From positions 956,824-1,020,823 of the forward strand of contig NMRA01000097.1 of NCBI GenBank assembly GCA_002633005.1: DNA of 64,000 bases, read 5' to 3'. Below the pieces are notes generated by a model. That model had not been told where the DNA came from. It made no database searches and was given only the letters and a program-made list of their open reading frames with translations. Origin of the DNA: Phoronis australis. Lineage: Eukaryota; Phoronida; Phoronidae. How positions within the stretch are numbered: the stretch's first letter is position 1; every line of letters begins with the position of its first letter. Made by a program: the position numbers and the translations under genes. Below are positions 24,251-37,039 of the stretch, piece after piece.

Positions 24251-27200
24251 CGGAAGGAAGAGACTTTGATGACATCATTTTGTTGGACGATGTGAGTTTT
24301 AAGCTGCGGTATTTTATTGTAATCCTGTTCCTCTCACATTGCATATTGCTGTAAAATTACCACGTTCACTTACAGAATCTAAATGAAGAATACACACGAG
24401 TAGAGGCTGATCTTTGGCTTCAGTTGATAAACTTCGACCTTGTTTTCTTTTAGGAATAATTTTTACATCTGCCTAGATAGCTGCCATAGTTGCGAATGCA
24501 GAACGATTTCCCTGTCCCCCACATTGGAGTCGCTCTGATTGACATGTCAACAACCGATACGTTTATTTTTATGTTAGTTTGTGTTCAAAGTTTTTTACGT
24601 CAAAAGCTGATTTACAGCTTTTGATGTGTTGTCATGTTCTTCTTTTTAAAAGATGAGAAACATTGTATCATTTATTGAACCTAAAATATATTGTGGTTGG
24701 GCTGCAACCTAAACATGATGTCACAGTTTGTTTTCATTTATGCCGTCAACATCTAAGTCCTAAATTTGGATAAAAATAGCGGATAATCATGCCCCACACA
24801 ACGTTTCTGTTCAATATGTTGAGTGCTTTGTACATGTAAGGTAACTTTTATCACTTACTCGTAGTTCTAATGTAATGTTTGATCCACAAAAGGTAAGCCC
24901 AGACATTTAGCTTTTTCAATTATATGAGATAGTCGGGGTGATATTGCGAAATATAGCAAAATCGGTCATGGTGACACTAATTTGCATAAAAAAACATGCG
25001 TGGGACATTTTTTGACTTGTTAACATCATTTTTCCGTTTTTACATATAATTTCCTTCATAAAAATGCAATTTTGAAGTTGAAGTCCGGGGGGTGCACTGG
25101 GGGGAGGGGGGCATTTTTCGACTAGACTATTTAGTATGTCTGCATTATTTCACGTCAAGTGTGTTTTAAATCTTGGGCTTTTCTAACTAAATGTTATTTT
25201 TAGCAGCGAAACCGTGCATCTCAGGGAAAAACTGTTCCTCGTATTCAATACGTGGGATGACGCCATCTCAATAAAGATTCGATTCGAAAACCAGCACGTG
25301 CCCTGTTACGTCAGTACAGTTTGCTCTTACCGTAATCAGTTTTCAGTCGGTAGTGTTGCTTTCTGCGGTTTGACATCAGAACGGCCGGTGGTAGTATTGG
25401 TAAATCCGTGTATGCATTTTCAACATTTCGTCGTTATACATTTTCTAACAATTGCTGAAACTACGACAGCGGTGACCTCGTTTGACGAGTTGGGGAGTCT
25501 TTTACATTACGTGAAATACGGTTTTAATAACTGTACATATTCTTCATACACGCTATCAAGGGATTCGATATAGAAGCCGTTATCCCTACTAAACTATGTC
25601 CTGAGTACCAGTCAATTCCAAGCCAGTCACCGCCACCTACCGAACTGAGAGTGAACTGAAAGATTCCATTGGCGATTTCAGCAAGAAAACACGTCATCAA
25701 ATAATTTTATGTGTTGTTCATCTCGCCAAACGGAAGTTGCTGGATCCTAGTTAGGCGAAGACCGCTAACATTCAAATAAGACCGACTTCTTTATAGAAAC
25801 AATTCATGATCTTTGATCCGGATACAAGATATTCCCAAATCAGTTAATTGGTGTTCCCCAGAAAAGTGTCACGAAGACTTGGCGTTCACATGCCAATGAC
25901 CTGAACTTGTTTACGGCAAAAATAAAACTCTGTGAAAACTGGTACAATTTTTTGTTGATTTCAGTTCCAAGCAATTCAAATCCAACCCACAAGTGGTGAA
26001 AATTCAGATTCTTCAACTAGATTTTTGCCACTTCGTGTTCTGCATATTTGTGCACCGACACTGTTTACACTATTTTGGTGACGTAAGTGGCGCTCTTTTG
26101 TGGCGAAAAGAAGGAGCTACGGTTACTCTCTTTATTTCTTGGGACAATGCAACTTCCACAAGTAACGTTTTGTTTTGCAAAATTTCGGCTAAATTGCGTT
26201 CCACGAGGTTTCTGTCTGTAGCCTCTTGTCTGAAAAATACTTAAGCACAGCCAGGTTATGAATGCAGATGCAACAGCAAGTCGACCTGGCCAAACTGTTG
26301 TCCGAAAGGCATTTCCAAAATTCCAACCAATCCCCGGAATGAACTAATGTTACTCAGTCGTGACGTTAACGAATGAAAAACGAAGTCGTCAATGATACAT
26401 GATTGGGTGCCAATTCTTTATACAGCACAGAATAATCGTGTAATGTCATGTTAGCTCAGATTGATCGACATTTGGTTCTCAGTTACGAATGCCAACAGTG
26501 AAGAGTTTCGAAGGGATGAGAATGCTTTATTCATATCGATTCTTTACATAGTAATCTGCGAAAGAATGAGATGAAACACAAGTGAAGACATTAATGGTGA
26601 CTTCGTGGTGGCAAGAATGCCCGCGGGTGTGTGAGAATTCCAAAGTGGTTACGACTGATGAACGCTGCGCCACGGCGGTTTGACCACAGAGTCACGTCTC
26701 AGATAGATATGCCCGTTCGAGGCTTTAAATTGTCGCTACGTGCTTATGTTCGCGTATAATACCATACACCGATATTGGAGTTGCAATTAACTGTAATTGC
26801 ACACGAGTGGTAGATAAATAGTTAATGATGAATCGCGATGCAGGACTCAGCTGTATCATTATATCTCGACCGCTTTTGCAATGATTGATGTTTGCTGCGA
26901 AATCTATCCTATTTTTACCTTATCGCAATGCATTTTGTACATCTATTTATTTATTCATTTGTTTATTTTTCATTTAGGTGTTCCTATTTTGTTGGACGGA
27001 CCACAATAGAAATGATTAGTCGCGTTTTCATGGCATAAACGAAACCAGTTTTTAGTTAATTTCATTTTTATACCACTATTTCTTACGCGGCCGCGCAATA
27101 ACGTGACCGTAAATTAATCATCATCACGTGACCAACTTCGAATGATTTTACACGGGCGGAATTCCCAAGTTTCAACCTGGTCAAACCATAATTTAAATTG

Positions 27201-27769
27201 AATACATTGAATACTAGCATTTGGTATACGCTCCAAAGGAAGTTGACAAACGTAATACATGGTTTTGTAGAGATTACAAATACTTCCGCAATAAGATAAC
27301 ATTGTTTATCGTCCCTTCATCAAACTCGAACTGGCCTGTTCATGACAGCTACAAACTCGGTGAACAATGAACACAAGAGTTGTAAACTGTAATTTTAAAT
27401 ACAGTAACGTTCTGTTTTCGCTATTTCATGGTGCAACAAGTAATAGCAGTCCTATGCGATGAAATTCAATCAGAAAATTTAAATTATAGGACAACAAGGG
27501 CGGATCCAGGATTTCGAGTTAGGGGGAGGGCAGGGCAGAGTATTCATAGACAGGATTTTGCCCGTCGGACATTCGCACCACCGAACTGCCAAATGTAATC
27601 TATGAGCATTTTAGGGGGGACATGGCCCCCTTGGCCCCCCTCTAAGTCCGCCACTGGACAAAACAACAGGGTTTGTCTGCTTCTACTGGGGATCAAATCC
27701 GAAACAGAAAATGCATCGAAGCAGGTGAAACAGTCCAGTAGCCAGAACAGGTACCTACTGTCTGGTACT
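24251..27769. other. Gene-free region
   Basis: AT-rich sequence with no recognised gene. The 119-codon frame at 25214-25573 has no family match and no convincing splice context. The element at 27498-27656 is the only repeat I can place. Confidence 0.5.
27498..27656 (-). mobile_element. CAGTGGCGGAT MITE-like element, copy 4 (reverse)
   Basis: Reads GGGCGGATCCAGGATTTCGAG at the left and CTAAGTCCGCCACTG at the right. The flanks GACAACAA and GACAAAAC are similar and may be a decayed 8-bp target duplication. Confidence 0.7.
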
Positions 27770-28170
27770 ATAAGGTTCTTTGTGTGTCTAGGTAGCACCC
27801 CTGAAGCATCTTACCTGAGTTGTAATCATGACAACCTTGAACATTTCAAATATGCAAATTAAGGGCGCCATTATGCAAAATTCTCTTTTTGCTTATAACT
27901 TCCATTCCAAGCGTTGCACGTGGATTATTTTAATGCTTTCACCCATGTTCCGACGATCAATGAATCTAATGGAGCTACATTGGAGGTGGATGCATAAATT
28001 ATGCAAATTAAGGCAACCAAGATTGAATATTCCACTTGTGCTTATTGATGTTGATATAAGGTCCCACAGGTTAGTTATGTTGATATTTAGCTTTTTTAAT
28101 TCTTAGAGAAATCAGTTTGCAGGTTGTTGCATGATAAAGTATGCAATTAATGACCACCATTACTTAAAAT
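27770..28170 (+). repeat. Left long inverted arm
   Basis: About 400 bases, inverted relative to 37040-37460. The motif ATGCAAATTAAGG occurs twice (near 27855 and 28004), hinting at repeated subunits inside the arm. The frames 27602-28106 across this stretch are chance. Confidence 0.7.
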
Positions 28171-28302
28171 TTGTTACTTAAAATTTTGTTCTGGTTATTA
28201 TTATTTACTTCCGGGCGCTACGGGTAGGTTATTTTGATAGTTGCACACAGGTTTTTGTAGTCAGTAAGTTTAACGAAATCAACATGCAGGTCATTACACC
28301 AT

Positions 28303-28350
28303 ATACAGTCCCGTAGCCAGCATTGCGCAGGGGGTGGTTCGAATTTCTTG
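28303..28350 (+). repeat. CCCGTAGCCAG repeat fragment
   Basis: CAGTCCCGTAGCCAGCATTG followed by a G-rich stretch and GGTTCGAA. A related fragment lies in reverse orientation at 30930-31003 (GTTCGAACCCC..CTGGCTACGGGCC). Confidence 0.4.
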
Positions 28351-28520
28351 AATGGTGAACCTTTGATACTTTGCAAACGTCGACACTGTGGAGTTTTCAT
28401 TAAGGCCCTCAGTTGACGCAGCTTAATCAGGGGGAAGGGAAAATTGTATACGCAAATATGACTCTCAGCTCTATGTTTTTGAGATGAGACGGAATTAGTA
28501 ATACCAGAGATGAGGATGCC

Positions 28521-29152
28521 GTGACGGCTCGCCGGTTCCCCGCGTGCCGTTAGGTGGTAGCCAGCACGCAGGTAGCAGGCAGTAGCACGCGCTTTATCAC
28601 TGGTTGATGTAACCTCGACAGTCGTTGGTTAGCTTTACAACAAAGAGAGAAAATGGCGGACTGTGGACGAATTTTAGCCTTGTCCATGCAAGTGGCGTAG
28701 CAGAAACTATTTTGTTTCTGCAGTAGGCCTAATGTTTAATAACCGCGTGCTCAGAAGCACATATATACATGTACAATAAACACGCCGTCATCTGGTCGAT
28801 TTAACTAGTGTGTTATTCATACTGTATAAATACAGGACAGTAGGCCTAACTTAAACAAAAGCCAGCGACATTAGGAAGATGCAATCCGAAAGGCGCAACC
28901 ACAATTTTCTGGAATTCACATTTCTTGAACATGAATTTTAAGCACCTGATTTGTCTGTACAACAGACCACATTTACACTTCCTCCATCAGTCATGTCAGT
29001 TTGTTTGGATAAAGTGCTGCTTGTTGAGAAATCGACCAGCCAATCAGAAACGCCGGTGTAAAAAAAATTCCCGAGGAAAAATAAGTGATCATACCAGGCT
29101 TGCTGGCTACCACCCAGCGTCACACACAGGGAACCAGCGAGGCCGTGACGGT
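28521..29152. mobile_element. 630-bp inverted-repeat element
   Basis: The left end (28521-28575: GTGACGGCTCGCCGGTTCCC..GGTGGTAGCCAGCA) returns inverted at 29098-29150 (TGCTGGCTACCACCC..GGGAACCAGCGAGGCCGTGACG). The arms are about 50 bases with some mismatches. The inside has no intact frame; the 109-codon frame at 28925-29254 runs through the right arm and is not a gene. Confidence 0.65.
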
Positions 29153-29889
29153 TGCTCGCAAAAAATGGGACTCATTTTGGATGTAATGTGGTCCAAACCG
29201 TTCTCCTCGTTACTTCTCTCCAAATTTTCAAATCAGGCGTGCTTAAATAGGTGATTACACCTTCTCGGTTCAGAAATATTTAGTCGGAGATTAACTTAAT
29301 GAAACTTTTTATCTAGTTATATTTTTACGTGTTAACGTTATTGCATTTTAAATAAGTGGGAATATTGATGAATTATCAACCACGATACATTCATCAAATC
29401 CATGTCAAGGTCGCATCATTTGCCAGCGCGACTGAAAAGTTTAGGGCCGCTGCGCCTGAACCCCACCCACCGGAACCACGCACAGGCGGGTCAAAATCAA
29501 ATGTAGTTAGCAGGCTACCCATTCCCGGCCAGTCTTCACATAGTCAGTGAGCCCCATTCAGTCTTCTTATATTTAAAACCGTTGGTCGCCGCAGCTCGTA
29601 CCTGTGCCCCAGATGTTGCCCCTAATTGAGAATGAGTCGTTAATTAGATTCAAGTATCACGATTGGCAGTGATTGGAACCGATCTCAACAATGAAATCAA
29701 TGTATTAAGAACTAGTCAACTTTTTGCAAACCCTTTTAAATGGTTACTAAATGGACACAAATACAATAATTTATTCATGTTTGTTACGACTCATTACCAA
29801 ACAATCAGAGTAATGAACTGTTTGGCTCAGTGGTTTGAGGCCTGGACTACTGTTTGAGAGAGACCAGAGTAAAAAAAAACTGTCGGAGT

Positions 29890-29998
29890 TCTGGTTCTGA
29901 AATTGTGGACGTTTGAAATAGTGAACTCTCGAAGGTGGAAAACCTTCGAAGTAGTGGACCTTCGGAGTAGCGCACCTTCGGAATTGTGGCATCTAACC
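29890..29998. repeat. Short tandem repeat, CCTTCGRAGTAGTGGA unit
   Basis: Units of 16-19 bases (ACCTTCGAAGTAGTGG, ACCTTCGGAGTAGCGC, ACCTTCGGAATTGTGG) repeat four to five times with decay. Confidence 0.6.
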
Positions 29999-30929
29999 AT
30001 CGCAGTGTCAGATCTACATTTCAGTAAGGGGTGGGGGGTAGGATTCGCCCGAATCCAAGGCGCGTAGCGCCGAGCGTAGGGAAGGTCGGGAGGGGGTTCC
30101 CCCTCTTGTGTAAAATTTTGCTTGGTTTTTAGTAGCTCATTTTGTTTTCCTGGTGACATTTTTTAAAATTTTTATTTTTGATCCTGTCCCGAGGGGAGCG
30201 TTTGAACGCCCTGAACACTCCTCCGCAGACCCGCCTCTGCTTGGAAATCTTTTCCATCAGGTTGCTCGCATGAAGTGTGTGAGGCTGTGCATCATTGACA
30301 CTAGTGACAAGAGAAGTCTATCTCCATTGGTCGACCAGAGTTTTTATTGGGTTTAGACCTATTTTCCCCCACACACATTTGCGGAAACGCACATACGTGT
30401 ACACGAATGCATGTCAATCCACCAATCCACTCTCGAATTGGACACTATATGACGAAAAACATACCTGAATTTTTCGAACATTTTCAATTCCAGATTTGGA
30501 AACGCCTGACCTTTACCGTACTGTGCCAGCAAGCAATATCAGATAACAAACCTATTTTTGTTTCATGGTCGATTTTAAGGATTCACACCGCAATGTGACT
30601 TTTTGGGAGCTATCTCGCTGCTATATAGCTTAGCTAGGTATAGGCATTTACTTCTAGACTCCCTTGTTTCCCTACGGTGTAACCACCACGCGCGTTCAAT
30701 GCCGATGAGTAACATAAAGCCTCCTCTAATCGTTTGCACGATCCTGTCATCTACGCAAGTACATGTACCACTCGGGCGAAGTGGGCCGGGTACCGCACGG
30801 CTCGATGATAACGTGAAGCGCTTTGAATCAGAAGCAAATGCAAAATTATTACTAACTTAGTTATCATTGTAGTTGGTAGTACCAGTAGCTTGTTGTTGTC
30901 CATCTGTATCATATATTTAACGTATAGGC

Positions 30930-31003
30930 TGGGGCTTGGCTGGACCTTTTCCGCGGGGTGGGGTTTGTTCGAACCCCTCGAACCCCCCTGGCTACGGGCC
31001 TGC
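30930..31003 (-). repeat. CCCGTAGCCAG repeat fragment, reverse
   Basis: Reverse-oriented relative of 28303-28350, with GTTCGAACCCCTCGAACCC next to CTGGCTACGGGCCTG. Confidence 0.4.
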
Positions 31004-32636
31004 ATATATTTGCATAATTTATGAAAATTGAGATCACCAATAGTAGGTTGGTGCGCCATCTTGTTTATAGGACTCTGCATGAATTGATGAAGTTCGAGAA
31101 ATTTCTACGCGACTGCATCATCTGAAACAAGATCTGAAATTTTCAGAAGTGCGCTGATAGTATAGACCTAATTCACCCGAAGGACATTAAAATCCAAAGC
31201 GAGGTTCACTGAGATAAACAACGCGGAAGTTGACATTGCCAGAGTTAAATGGCCTGTTTTTCGAGTCCAACCTTGATACTAAATCTTAAAGATGTGTCGA
31301 TAATTAACCAAAGAGACGTACAAAATACATTAGAGAACATGTCAATGAACCAAAGAGTTGTCTGACGAAAGGGAAAACTAGGTTCAAAACAGAAGTAAAT
31401 ATGACCAAATTACGGCGATAGTAGTGTTACAGATTAGGTATTATGCTCAATGCAGGGTTACGTTTCTTCTTGTAAACTGTTGATAAAAATGCTTTCTACA
31501 CGAACCAGGTCATCTGCTGGTATTGTTGACGAGTTGAAGATATATTATCCAGTGGTGGCTCATCGCATTTTGCTGTCATGTGCAATTAGTCTCATCTGGT
31601 TTAATTTGTTGATCAAGAATATCAATAACATATCAAGCATAGCCTAGGTCCTGGTGAGGTAGGGACTACCGAGACTAACAGTTAATTTGTAACTGATCTG
31701 ACAGAATAATTGATGTAGTTAAAAAAAATTTTATTACAATAAAAAACCAGGCTCGTAATTGAAAATAAAAATTTTTTGACCAACAATTTTGCTTTCGTGG
31801 TTTTATTAATTCTTACGTCTATTCCATGTGTTAGGTTTCAAATATCAATCTGAACCAAGTGGAATTTTTAAATTAAAACACCTAATTCGTTCGTCCAAAG
31901 CATGACCTCGTATAGAGATCAGTTTTAGTTAACTGGACAGAGCAAACATAGTTATTATGTTTCTTCAGGGGCCTCGTTCATCCGAGGGGAAATTTGTCCC
32001 TTCTGAGAGGTGAATTTTTCGCCGAGTAAGGGGAAAATCTCCCTTTCGATCACCATTAATAGCACCCCCGCCCTGTTGCAAGCTCTCATAGGCTCTGTCT
32101 CAAGTAGCATTTTGTGCTCTTTCAAATTGTAACCTGTGTGGTTACAGGTGATTTGAACTTCGGAGAAAAAGTTTCAATCACAAGAGGAATTTTAGGCATC
32201 GTGGGGGAATATATCGCGCTGTTTTTCAATGTTTTTGAGAGGGGAATGGGGCCGATACTCCTCCCCAAAATTGAGGGATTGAGGACTTCGTCCTTTTTTG
32301 GAAAGAAAAATGCATCATGTTTCAACCCGTAGTCATGAAAACACAGCCTGGCTGGCCGAAGATTCTCCGGTCGTTGCTATGATGCTCGGCAACCGAGATG
32401 CTACAAAATATGATCTTACTTGAACATTTATAAATTTTACGCGGACATATTTTTCTTCGTCGCGGCGTATGGCAACGACACAACGCTTCAGAATCTCAAC
32501 GTCCTTAGGGATTGTATTGTTTCTAGCCGTTCGAGCAATGCGGAATACAACTATGCCGATAAGCCAGCATAGCAATCGTAGCGAGCTTCGTTTTGGAACG
32601 CGCCTCTTGTCGGCGTGAATTAGGTCTATGGAGAAT

Positions 32637-32696
32637 CGCCTTACTTTTAGTGACGTCGCTAAGACCATGCACCCGGATGTTCGTATGCTTAGCTTT
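32637..32696. repeat. 60-bp duplicated block, copy A
   Basis: The block beginning CGCCTTACTTTTAGTGACGT and ending TTCGTATGCTTAGCTTT recurs at 33186-33245 with only a few substitutions. Copy B also sits in a partial ~85-base tandem repeat (CTTTACCTT(C/G)GCCCCTGATT at 33168 and 33246). Confidence 0.75.
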
Positions 32697-33185
32697 GGAG
32701 GCACTGACCAGTTCTCACAGGGGTTTGCCTATCAGAACACATGTCAATGGACTCTTCACCCTTTCTTCACTCTGTGAAAAACTGCATGCAAATAAAGAAA
32801 AGTTTTGAGTCATTTCACATCACAAGCCCTACAGATGAGCACAGAAACTTTGTTCTCTCTTGTATTTTTGACCCTTTCACTACCAGTAGAAGCTAGACTA
32901 AGAAAAATAAGGCCAAAAAAGGCAAAATCGGCACTTTTCACCCCAAAACCACCACTTCCCTGCCGATGCTCGACTAAAGCCAACATTAGATTCCGAAAGC
33001 CAATTTCCTACCAATTCCAAACATGCGGTCCAAAAGTACTGTCAACTAACTAGTTTCTTTGCAAATCTGGCTTGTTTGAGGGCTACCTGAAATCGCGGCC
33101 AATTTCTCAGTTGCTACACAGCTATGCACAATTACAACAGGGNCCGCAATCTAACTGTTCAGGGCCACCTTTACCTTCGCCCCTG

Positions 33186-33245
33186 ATTCGCCTTACTTTT
33201 AATGATGTCACTAAGACCATGCCCCCGGATGTTCGTATGCTTAGC
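33186..33245. repeat. 60-bp duplicated block, copy B
   Basis: Near-identical to 32637-32696 in the same orientation. An ambiguous base at 33143 lies just upstream, so assembly quality should be considered. Confidence 0.75.
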
Positions 33246-33369
33246 TTTACCTTGGCCCCTGATTTGCCGTACAATTACAGCATCAAGCTGAACAAACTTT
33301 AAAAATTTCTTTGAAAAATTCCCAAAGATAACAAATGAAGCACAGTCTGACATATTCAAATAACAACAT

Positions 33370-33560
33370 CTTCACTTTTTATAAGTTTAGCGAACATTTT
33401 TCGCGGAAAATTTCTCCTCTGAAATTACGATACTCGTCATAAGGAGCAACAGGTGTACCCGTTCGTTCATTCTGGTCAGCGTACATATTGTCAGTTACAT
33501 TGCTCAATGTGTCTTCGCCATACATGACACTCCGTCTCATAAAACGGTCGTAACTAGGGC
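33370..33560 (-). pseudogene. Decayed coding fragment inside the large inverted-repeat element
   Basis: One minus-strand frame reads RFMRRSVMYGEDTLSNVTDN and then RTGTPVAPYDEYRNFRGEIF before stopping. The start (SYDRFMR) is shared with the MITE at 62212-62770, where the minus strand reads SLSYDRFMRVAVP. Protein family not recognised. Confidence 0.3.
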
Positions 33561-34827
33561 TAGAACTTTAGTCACACAAGCATATTTTTGTTTCCAGTGT
33601 TTTCCATGGGTTTAAAATAAACAATTCGAACACTGGTAAAAATTAGTCGGTGGGCCAGAATTTGTAGGGCCTCTAGAAAATGTTTTTTGTGAGTACTTTA
33701 GGGGGAGCAATTTTATTTTGATGTTTTTTAATTCATTTATTAGAGTGTTTTCAAAATCTAAAAAGTTCCCACATATAAAGTTGTACATTTTTGAGAAATT
33801 TGAGTTTGAAGTTACCTAATAATCACCAAAGAGCTTAGTAAACTTATATTTGTAAAAACAACAGTTTTGGTGACTTTTTTGTAAAACAAGTAATACGGCC
33901 CCATCAGTACCATTGTATTGAACAATATTACACTCACATTACATATTTTAATATTGTAGATTAATTGTAAACAGTGAAATTTAAAAAATGTAAAGAGACA
34001 CCTAGTGGCAAAAATGCAAACTGAGTCTGAATGTTACTAGGAAGTTATTCTGGCATTGTCTGGCAACAAAAATAACACAAAACACTTGAGACTGGGCAAA
34101 ATTTGTGCCTCAATGACTAAAACATTGACTAATGGTGTAAACAGTGAAGTGATTGAAAATTTTTTTTTTAATCAGATGTTCAAACCATAGTCAATCGATT
34201 TACACTTAAGGTAATCGACGTTTGACGAAATGGACAGTGGCTTCCATCGTCCTCAAATTACGACGGCGACGATGGCCACTGAGGCACTTTAATTATCATT
34301 GCAGCTACCTAAGTAATTAATGTTTACAAAAAATTGAAAAGAGGTTCCCTTTATCCCAGGACTACGGTAGGGGATGACGGTCACTTGGGCATGTTGTTTG
34401 CAACCATCTACTACATTTAACCTTCTCAAAAATTTTTGACTTAAAGTGCTTTAAAATCACACCCACAGTATAACGCCATATGATTATCCCTTAGCGCAAG
34501 CAGTGTCGATGTGGCAACTGAATGGAGTGTTCGAAAAACAGGATTGCAGGAGTATTTTTTAAACTGGGAACAAATGAAAACATTAACGACCACATCAGAG
34601 GCATCTCTCTACGCGGTACTTCTAAACTTAAAGGAACATAATTTGCCAAAAAGCATCTGGCATATGGAGTACCTATGGTATGACCACCGTCTCTACTGAG
34701 TCAGCGGTATTGTCTAAGGCCTAGGCAGTCAAGGAGCTGGACAAGTTAAAAAAACAACTGGTGATAATACTGAAACACACATGGAAAACACCAAGATGTA
34801 CCTTTCAAAACGCGTACCTGTTTTAGA

Positions 34828-35045
34828 AAGCTATTAAATACTTCTTTCTCTTTCTTGAAATATGGTCCATAATATACTTTTCCTGCTCACAAATGATGCA
34901 CTCATGTTTCAGAATGTTCCTATCTTGTTCAGGTTAATTGGGTGTTTCAGATTTGGGAAGTATAATTGATTTTCTTGGGAAATCTTGGATAACATCTGTA
35001 TCACTTTCAGCAACTTCAGCTTTAGTACTACTGCTGGTGTCTTGA
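34828..35045 (-). pseudogene. Decayed N-terminal-like fragment with Cys pair
   Basis: The minus strand reads SSSTKAEVAESDTDVIQDFP, a stop, then HECIICEQEKYIM and a basic stretch. A CIxC..KEKK motif near the start is, from memory, a feature of the same hypothetical family whose C-terminal half is recognised at 22058-24250. The link is weak. Confidence 0.25.
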
Positions 35046-37039
35046 AACGTTGCTATGTCCTTTCAATTTTTTGGTCTGACACTTGGTCTTCTAGTCTACA
35101 GCACTCAGCAGTATACTGTGTAGGCTATACCAGGACATGTAGCTGTTTCTGCACAAACGTTTCTGACACCTCTTCTTCTTTTTGATCTACTGATCTACAG
35201 AGTTTCACAGTCCATTAGCTTTCGTCAGAAAGCTTTCCTAAGCTTCTTTAGGCTCTGGCATCACAATTTTGTGCTATTTGATAAACCTTGAATTATACAG
35301 GCATCACACTCCATGGGAGCAGCCATATTGAAGTAACTAAGCACAACAATACAATCTGGCTCTCTGATTGGTCAATTCAATAGAAAAGCGCCACCAAGTG
35401 GCAGGAATGTGCATCATATTTTGTGCAACAAAAACAACTTTTTTTTAAAAAATGTGCAAGTGTAGACGTGGGAACTTTTTGGAATTTGATTTATAGGTAT
35501 ATTATCTAGCTACATAGAAAAAACTAGGTTGCCCCCCCCCCCAAAGTACTCACAAGGATGAACGCTATGAGATCTGGCCCACCGACTAAATTCCTGTCAT
35601 GTTGTATTTCACCAGGAGTCAAATCAGTGGGCGGCCATGTGAAACGTGTAGCACGTGTCCATGTTATTGGATGTTTTTAACTTTTGCATATTATAACAGT
35701 CATTTGCGCGGTATAAATAATGCAGTTTAAAAGTAAAAAGGGGAAATAAGCAGGGTACTTTCACACATGGCTAATTGCAGTTTAACATTTCCAGAACTTT
35801 ATTTTCCTTTGGTCCTTCGCATTCCATTTGATGTACATGCGCTGTGGCACATTATTTTAATGACGTCACGTTTTCAAACAGGAATCAAGAATAGCTTGCA
35901 ATTTTATATGTACGTCTTTACTATATGCTGTACAGCTGTTCTGAGTAAAAACGTATCATGTTACCATTTTACTCAAGATAACCTTTTATAGACCGTATTA
36001 TGTAACAAACAGTAAAGAAAACAAAAATACAAGAAAATTTAAAGAACTATAAAACAGGCAAAAATTGGCAAAAATTAACTGAACATAGAGAATCCCAGTA
36101 TTTAGTAGAAGCTTACTTTAGAACTTTTCATGGTGTATTGTTTTTGACTGATGCTGTTAGAATGGAAAAGTTAAAAAACATTGTGTAGAAATTTATATTA
36201 GATATTATATTAAACTATAATGTATTACAGTGTACAGCGCTATAATATTGCTATAAGAAAGTAAGAGATCTTGAAATCTAAAGTTTTAAATCAAGTGTTG
36301 AAGTTCTCGCTTTCGTTAACGAATTTTGCAGGCATGACCAACGAAAGTACGGAACTGACCACCTCCCAAAGAAATTGACTTTCTTGAAAATCATAATAAC
36401 TGGTACCCGGAATTGAAATTTGGTCATCGCGTATGGAACATTTTTGGTGCCCGTCTGGAGTTTAGGGTGCAAATATGGGGATTTGTACCACAGGTTTGGG
36501 ATCTGCTCATCCCGGAATGGAGCTTAGGGTATCATGACTGCAATGTAGAGGAGCGATCATGGAATTATTCCCACCCCTTGATAGCATGCTATTAAGTCAT
36601 CCACTGAACACTATCCTTCGTGGAAAAAAAGCATCGCCAGTAGATAAACAAACACCAAAGCGCAGCGAAATGTGGAACTATAATCAAACGCAAAGTCGTA
36701 ATGCAATGTTGGTCGAAGTAAACGTCCTCAACAGGTGTCGCACAACCGGATGTACAACAATAACAAAATAATTAATAACTGGCGCACGAATTAATGACGC
36801 GTGGAAACTGTAATTAATTGCAATTGCTTGAATCACGTGCATGCTATGTAATTAATTGTATATATTTAAACCACACTTTATAAAGGTAGTTAAAAATAGA
36901 TAATGCCTACGTATGTGTGTATAAATAATTAAAATTAATTATTAATGATCACCTAACTAAATTCATTGATCACGAAAACATAGATGCAAATATCAAAATG
37001 ATTTACATGTAGTGTCACGTGAGGCAATCACGAGCAGAA

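Noticed and set aside
25214-25573. 119-codon + strand frame
   Set aside because: Protein-like composition, but no recognised motif, no convincing donor and no neighbouring exon; expected by chance in this length of DNA.
32333-32704. 123-codon minus-strand frame
   Set aside because: Overlaps the duplicated 60-bp block and shows no known motif; chance cannot be excluded.
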